Positions 58,657 to 64,000 of a DNA stretch of 64,000 nt are shown piece after piece (within the stretch, counting starts at the first letter, position 1; each line of letters begins with the position of its first letter). The notes under the pieces were generated by a model. It saw only the letters and a list, made by a program, of their open reading frames with translations, was not told where the DNA came from and did no database searches. The stretch comes from Paragonimus westermani. Lineage: Eukaryota; Platyhelminthes; Trematoda; Plagiorchiida; Troglotrematidae. A program made the translations under genes and the position numbers. The stretch lies in NCBI GenBank assembly GCA_008508345.1, contig QNGE01003809.1, positions 1 through 64,000 on the forward strand. Reading direction: 5' to 3'.

Positions 58657-58657
58657 N
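58657..58657. other. Assembly join (single N)
   Basis: A lone N at the end of the family B LINE fragment, in the same style as the joins at 1128 and 34344. Confidence 0.7.
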
Positions 58658-61600
58658 ATATGTCGCCTCTTTGGTCGGATGCGTCTTGCTACTAAATCTC
58701 TGATTACGAACGGTACCCGACGTGACAGCGTGCGCCGAACGACGGCCCAGGTCATTGTCATATGCTCCGGTAAACATGAGTGGCTGGATATGTCAACGTT
58801 TCATCTGTGACGCAGAACCTTCTTCAGGTCATTCCAAGTTCAAGGGTATCCGACGTAAACGTGCGGTCAGTAAAAAGAGGGAAAGCAGGATCGTAATGGT
58901 CGTTCAGGTTGGGCGGTTCTAAAATCACCTGTTTTTGGGAAATAGTAAGGCTGATTTGTTCCTTTGAACGATAAGTCCCTCCAACCATCGATGCAAGCTA
59001 CTTATATTGACCCAAACTTGGTTGTTGTACACCCAAGAGACCATAACCGCCCTTTGGTCATCGTGTGGTCTATAAAATAGAGTAGCATTCTGAGACCACT
59101 GTTTCCTGTTGGCCTACTGATGCGGTAGGTTGTTTTCGCTGTCACTCTGTTCATCTTAAGCAGGTTTATGTTAACCTGACGAGTTCATTTGTCCACGTGC
59201 AAATGAGTTCAGCCAGAAATTAACGGCGAATGGGGCGTTTTTGATTAATTGGCAAGGGCCACTCTAAAAGTCTTTTTAAGGTCAATCAAAACGTCATCGA
59301 ATCAGTGTCAGTGTTGGGAAAAGCACTTTTTCCCAAAAAAACTCGCCATATTTCCCAAGGGAAATAGATGCTTCGATTTTGAGAACTCGAATGTCCGCCT
59401 TCATTCTGGAAAATTCGAGTTCGCGCGCTTGTTTCTGATGGGCCCGTTCAGTGTCCTAGGACCAAAGCCATCGAAAACCTATAAATACGGCCGTTTTGGG
59501 CCATTGTTTGGCCTTCGGGCTGAGCAGCAAATAAAGCTCATTTGAAGGCCGTCTTTTTCCTTTCTTGTTGAGGGGTTCTAAGTTGCAAGAGTTGAGTCCG
59601 AGTACTTGCGCTCCGGTTATTCGTATCGTTTGCGATATCGTTGCTTTTCATTCGTGATCGAGGTACTGCTCGCGGTCTTCCTGTCCGTTCTTGCCTTCCT
59701 CTCTCAGGGGGTCGTAACAGTCAGTTGTTCGGAGAGCACGAAAGGGCGCAACTTCTCTACCACAGGGGAAAGGAGAGTTGCAGGCTATTCGCAGAATTTA
59801 GGATCATGTGAATAATGGGGCTTTAAAAAATATTGACGTGTCCATTACCACTGTATCCGAAAGGCGTGTTACCGGTTGAGAGAACGACTAACTTGATATA
59901 CAGAACGGAACTGCCAGGGTTGAACGCAGATGTACATTTAACAAGCTCAATGGGAACTAAAACTGGACTGCGTTCCTGAACCAAAAATGAGTAGAATGTA
60001 ATTCGACGCTCAGCCCGCAACTATCAGACAAACGTACTCCATGTCAAGTGCATTTCCCCCCCAGACTTGCAGCATTTTCACGAGCTTACACTGAGTGCGT
60101 AACCGCCCACTTATGGTGAATGGAACGATTTGATGTTGTTACAATTGTTTCCTTAAACGTCATTCATGTCTCCCTTCCATCCGGTGAACTTTTCAGATTC
60201 GTCTGTATGTGTGACCCTCATTCGTTCATCCGGTACGACGCAGCTGATGTTTTCTGTGATTCGTCGCGCTTGGCGTATAGATTGAAAACGTTTCACCATT
60301 ACCCTCATTGCATAAGCATTTGAGCGTTGCGGTTGATAGAGGCCACTGAATGCCCATCAGCTGGAGCTATTAAATCTACCGTTGGTCCTGGTAATCATAA
60401 CACAATCCTTTCAAACTGTACAAGCCGGGCGGCAGACATCAAAACAACTGGCGATCGTCTGGAATGCAGAGGGCTGAAGAATGATTTGCCTCGGTAATTT
60501 GAAAACACTCGTAGGACAATGGTGATTGAACTCTTGTCTGAGCTACTGCCTGGTAAACAGAAGTGACCTAACTGGTCCTTCTTGATCTTGGTTAGCGCTA
60601 AAAATACGTATTATGAGTACATTCGCGTGCACTACGAGACTACTAACTCTCTCGGAATAGAACGAATGAGAAGTGAACGACCGATATTTGTTAAAAATCA
60701 CGTAAATAATGTTTACCGAGGTCCGCATAACTGTGTCAGTTTCGCTAAGTCAGGCTAGCGTACATCTGTAAAGGTGATGCAGGTCCGAATGAAGACGATA
60801 CAGTTTACTTCTTTGTGCTCATCGGATCTTTACGGACTAACTGTTACAAGCCCCACTTCCCATTTTTATGTGCAAGAATACGGATGAACAGTGATGGCAG
60901 ACTGTGCAGTCACCTTGTCATCATCATGAATGCCAGAACGCGGTTCAAGATTCCGCGGTTTTTATTTACTTGTTCATCGTATACCGTGAAGGTGTACTAG
61001 GGGATGTTCTGGCGATTAAACATACCTAGAACTGGAGTGTTTACTTGCGGCAGTAATCAAAACCACGATGTCCAAATATGCTGTATATTGGGGATTATAT
61101 CTAAAACGGGGTGTCGGGCACACAGCGGGCGGTCTTCCACTGACCTGATTTACGTGCATCGACGACTGAATATGTAGACTACAACCCTTGTTAACCAAAC
61201 AGTGTTTGGCATACGTCCACGGGTTTATTCCTCCCTGTGTTAAAAATAAAAGACTCCTGAACCAGCATATCTAAGTGATTGTATCGAATCCAGTGCCGCC
61301 CTTTTTACGTGCCCCTGTTCTGTTGGGCTCAACAAATTGGTCAGTTCACCAAACAGCTCCGCATTTGTAATTGGTTTATCTGGTTTCAGAAATAAAAGTT
61401 TCCCAGTAAACGTTATGTCAGCTGCCCGCTACTTATCTTCAGCGCGCGTTCACAAATGATAGCGGGCATCGTTTTGGGGCATCATGGCCAGTGTGCAAGT
61501 TTACGTCATGGATTAGTGATTTTCACACGTATCCACTGCGGCCATAAGCAGTCTAGCAGGTCTGTAGAATTGGGATGTCGTCTTTCTGACCGTTGGGTCT

Positions 61601-62029
61601 GACAACTGATTCGGACACCATTCGTCCTCCTCTTTAATGCCACAGTTCGGCTGTAATTTTTGACTGCGTTGATTCGCAAACTAGCTTTTGAGAGGCGAGC
61701 GAAATGTTGAGATGTCCTTTTTTTCAACGTATGCTTGCCGCAAATCTTAGTCACTTACAGCCCCAGTAGCACTCTGGTGTGTGTTTTGGTTCCAGATTTT
61801 GTCAGCTATCTTCAGTGAGAATCCATTGTTTATTAGTTCAAGGGCTACTGACTCTTTATACTCCATTTTTCCAGCAGTTGCAGTGTAACTCAATTGAATT
61901 CTGGCTAGATTGAGCTTAATTCTGATTCAAGGATAGCAGTTCTGAAGGCCCAAATGTACAAGAGTTTTTCCGCCACCTCCATGTCAGTCAATACACTTTG
62001 TTATGACTCCTTTACATTCACCCCACCGT
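58658..62029. other. Presumed intron; nothing recognised
   Basis: Lies between plus-strand exons b and c. A 98-codon plus-strand frame at 59249-59545 and others at 59606-59815 and 60120-60323 lack exon borders and family similarity. An exon with entry phase 0 and exit phase 1 is expected somewhere in 56702-62215 but was not found. Confidence 0.4.
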
Positions 62030-62095
62030 GGGATATCTGTAGGGGTTTCGAGCCCAGAACGTTCAGCCGGAGCGTCTACCCTACTAATTTATTAG
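62030..62095 (-). repeat. Possible tRNA-derived SINE fragment
   Basis: Minus strand: GACGCTCCGGCTGAACG followed by TTCTGGGCTCGAAACCC. The GGGCTCGAAACCC (plus 62043-62055) is a good box-B match. Upstream box A and flanking repeats are not evident. Confidence 0.25.
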
Positions 62096-62215
62096 GCTTT
62101 TTTTCTAGCTAAAGGTTTTGGCGTATTTTACATTCTTTTACAGTGAAAGTTACAGTCCGTAATATTTTGCTGTTTTGTTACGTGCTTAATTTGGTGGTGC
62201 TTTCCTGTCCAACAG

Positions 62216-62304
62216 TTGCTTTTCAAATGTGTCTTCCAGTTCATCCCGGCAAGAAGCAGTCACTTGTTTTATTGTACCTTCATAACCAGTTGCAAGATGA
62301 AATT
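62216..62304 (+). CDS. Exon of an unidentified spliced gene (exon c)
   Basis: An acceptor (tttcctgtccaacag) and donor (AAATT followed by GTAAGC) bound 89 nt, phase 1 to 0, encoding FQMCLPVHPGKKQSLVLLYL and HNQLQDEI. An alternative, longer exon would start at 62144 after cattcttttacag in the same frame, adding a hydrophobic segment. The exit phase matches exon d. Confidence 0.5.
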
Positions 62305-62620
62305 GTAAGCCACATGACAATGGCTTGAAGCTGATGGCCCTCAGACAGATTAGCACATGACAACAAGATAGGATATAACCATTAGTAATTTACCAGTAGG
62401 GAATGTTATGTTATGACCTGTTCATCCGTTATAACCTAATCGTGGGAATTTGAGAAACTAGCTCCTTACTAAATCGCGTCCATGTTCTTTCCATGTCCGA
62501 TTTTATCCGACTACTTTCTGTGCACCATACTGTACTGGTGTGTTCGGCGCTTTTTCAGCCATTTTTTCCGGTGTTCTAGTTTTTCATCTGGACGACATTT
62601 TCTCCCATGTTACTCTACAG

Positions 62621-62996
62621 ACTTCAGCTTTGCATATATCCAACGCTGAACTTCTGCCTCACAGGATCTCAGTCGACCATGCTGCAGCCGTTCCAACGTG
62701 TGATGAGGAAGTGGACGGTTTAGAGTTGACTCGTCTTGGTAGGAGTTTGTGGCGAAAACCCGCACTTAAGCAGTCCAGCTTAAAAAAAGCTTTTACCAGC
62801 CGAAGTGCACCTGATCGGCAACTGACGGTTATGGTCACGTCCAACGCACCGTACGCCAGCCGTGTATCAAATAAACTGCTGCAGCTGAATTTATCAGAGG
62901 TCGATCGCACCGCACCAGCCGTTCGTCCCAGTGCCCTCAGTCTGAAACAGGTGGTTCCTAGACTCTCTGGATCGGACTATTCCACAGTCGATTCGT
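62621..62996 (+). CDS. Exon of an unidentified spliced gene (exon d)
   Basis: An acceptor (catgttactctacag) and donor (GATTCGT followed by GTAAGC) bound 376 nt, phase 0 to 1. The peptide includes TSALHISNAELLPHRISVDH, DEEVDGLELTRLGRSLWRKP and a basic Ser/Lys-rich KQSSLKKAFTSRS, ending near RLSGSDYSTVDS. Mixed helical and disordered look, no recognised family. Continues in frame from exon c; later exons presumably lie beyond 62997. Confidence 0.6.
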
Positions 62997-64000
62997 GTAA
63001 GCAACCGGTCTTTTTCCAAGATACGTATAAGTTACATTTTTGGTTCTCTGTTTTTGTTCACTTACCAATGGTAGGTTAGGTACTCTGTCAATATCGTCAA
63101 GCGAATGCATGAAGGGCGGTAGGATTCCTTGTGCTGTTTTACTATGCTCCTCGAAAGACGTACAATTTTCAGTAAACTTGTATATTTCACGGAAATTTTC
63201 TACGAAACAAACATTTTCCCTAAGGGCTACGATAATCGTATACAATGTTTCGATTCAGAGCTACTGCGATCTTCGGACCTGAGATGGGCGTGCTGGTGTT
63301 GCAGCATGTTTCCCTGCTTCCCTCTTTTGGTCATATGTAGGCTTCAGCTACTGCTCAACTAAAGTTGTTTCGCCTTATATCCCACAAGACAACCTACCAG
63401 GTCACGTGGTAACATATAGGCGAGATATTTAACTCATCGATTCTGAGGAGGCGTACCAAGGAAACCGTATTTGCTGATGTCTCGTAACCAAAGCTTCTTA
63501 CACAGAAACTCCAGTGTGATGTCCCATGCCAACCTCCGTCCTCGTCATTAACGACCGAAAAATATCAGAAGTCATTGTTCTTCCGATGGTAAACTCAGGC
63601 CACATGAGTTGCCGCAACCTTGACCGGTAAGCATCATGGGGATAGTATGGGTGATACGTTTAGAGCTGTCATATAACAACACTTCACCTGAGGTGAGTGA
63701 CTGTTACTAGACCTCTCTACAGTCTTCCGTATAAACCGCGAGTAGTGCAGTCATTTCAATCATCAATCTATTTTTAGATCATCTCTGAAAAGATATCCGG
63801 ACCTGTAGATTTATTCGTCTCAACAATTTAATCTCGATGGCATCTCAAGTAATTTGGCAGTGCTCTGTTGTTGATAGGTTGACCAAACATACGTGCTCCG
63901 CAGTCTACGGCTGCTTGTATTGACTCACACTAGTGAAACGTTTTTTTGTGAGCTCTCAGCTCATCTGTTTGATCGCTGTTTTCATCCTATCTTTATTGAT
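62997..64000. other. No recognised gene; presumed intron
   Basis: Short frames only. The next exon of the plus-strand gene should enter in phase 1 but is not identified before the window ends. Confidence 0.4.

Noticed and set aside
1..64000. Bacterial or phage operons, CRISPR arrays, rRNA genes
   Set aside because: No dense co-oriented coding, no regularly spaced repeats and no rRNA-like conserved blocks; retroelements and splice sites indicate a eukaryotic genome.

Overview
The window looks like a repeat-rich invertebrate nuclear scaffold, most likely from a parasitic flatworm (trematode or cestode). Three things point that way. Coding segments are short and bounded by GT/AG splice sites. 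The decayed retroelements (RTE-like and CR1-like LINEs, Ty3/Gypsy, Penelope-like elements) read like families common in flatworm genomes. There is no dense operon-like coding on either strand. Species cannot be decided from sequence reading alone. Assembly joins are visible: single N bases at 1128, 34344 and 58657, and an N run at 34973-35876.

Host gene signal. The best-supported model is a six-exon minus-strand gene segment at 20656-21990, in which every exon junction is phase compatible. A plus-strand gene has exons at 55362-55581, 56399-56701, 62216-62304 and 62621-62996. Minus-strand exons of one or more genes lie at 1610-1888, 7530-7616, 7993-8319 and 14794-15457; the last starts with a signal peptide and is cysteine-rich. 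Another minus-strand set lies between 37102 and 44648. Single plus-strand exons are proposed at 220-323, 6881-6992, 13451-13600 and 23320-23469. I recognise no protein family in any of these, so functions are left blank.

Mobile element layout. 2087-3800 (-): RTE-like LINE with its 3' tail. 8758-10887 (-): CR1-like LINE, split by a 563-bp Penelope-like insertion at 9355-9917 with 13-bp target-site duplications and inverted repeats. 17430-18051 (+): Penelope-like GIY-YIG endonuclease. 27900-28780 (-): Gypsy remnant. 29010-31700 and 32730-32920 (+): CR1-like fragments. 34900-36077 (+): RTE LINE around the N gap. 42394-42700 (-): RTE linker. 46500-49700 (+): decayed Gypsy. 49750-51900 (+): RTE LINE 'B' interrupted by RTE LINE 'A' at 50123-51493. 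54516-54930 (-): RTE endonuclease. 56970-57800 and 58025-58656 (+): two further RTE fragments, both inside an intron of the plus-strand gene.

Taken together, the window is a set of long introns and intergenic DNA filled by successive retroelement insertions, two of which can be ordered in time because one element sits inside another. No CRISPR, rRNA, viral or bacterial system was seen. All exon calls are by eye and need transcript support.
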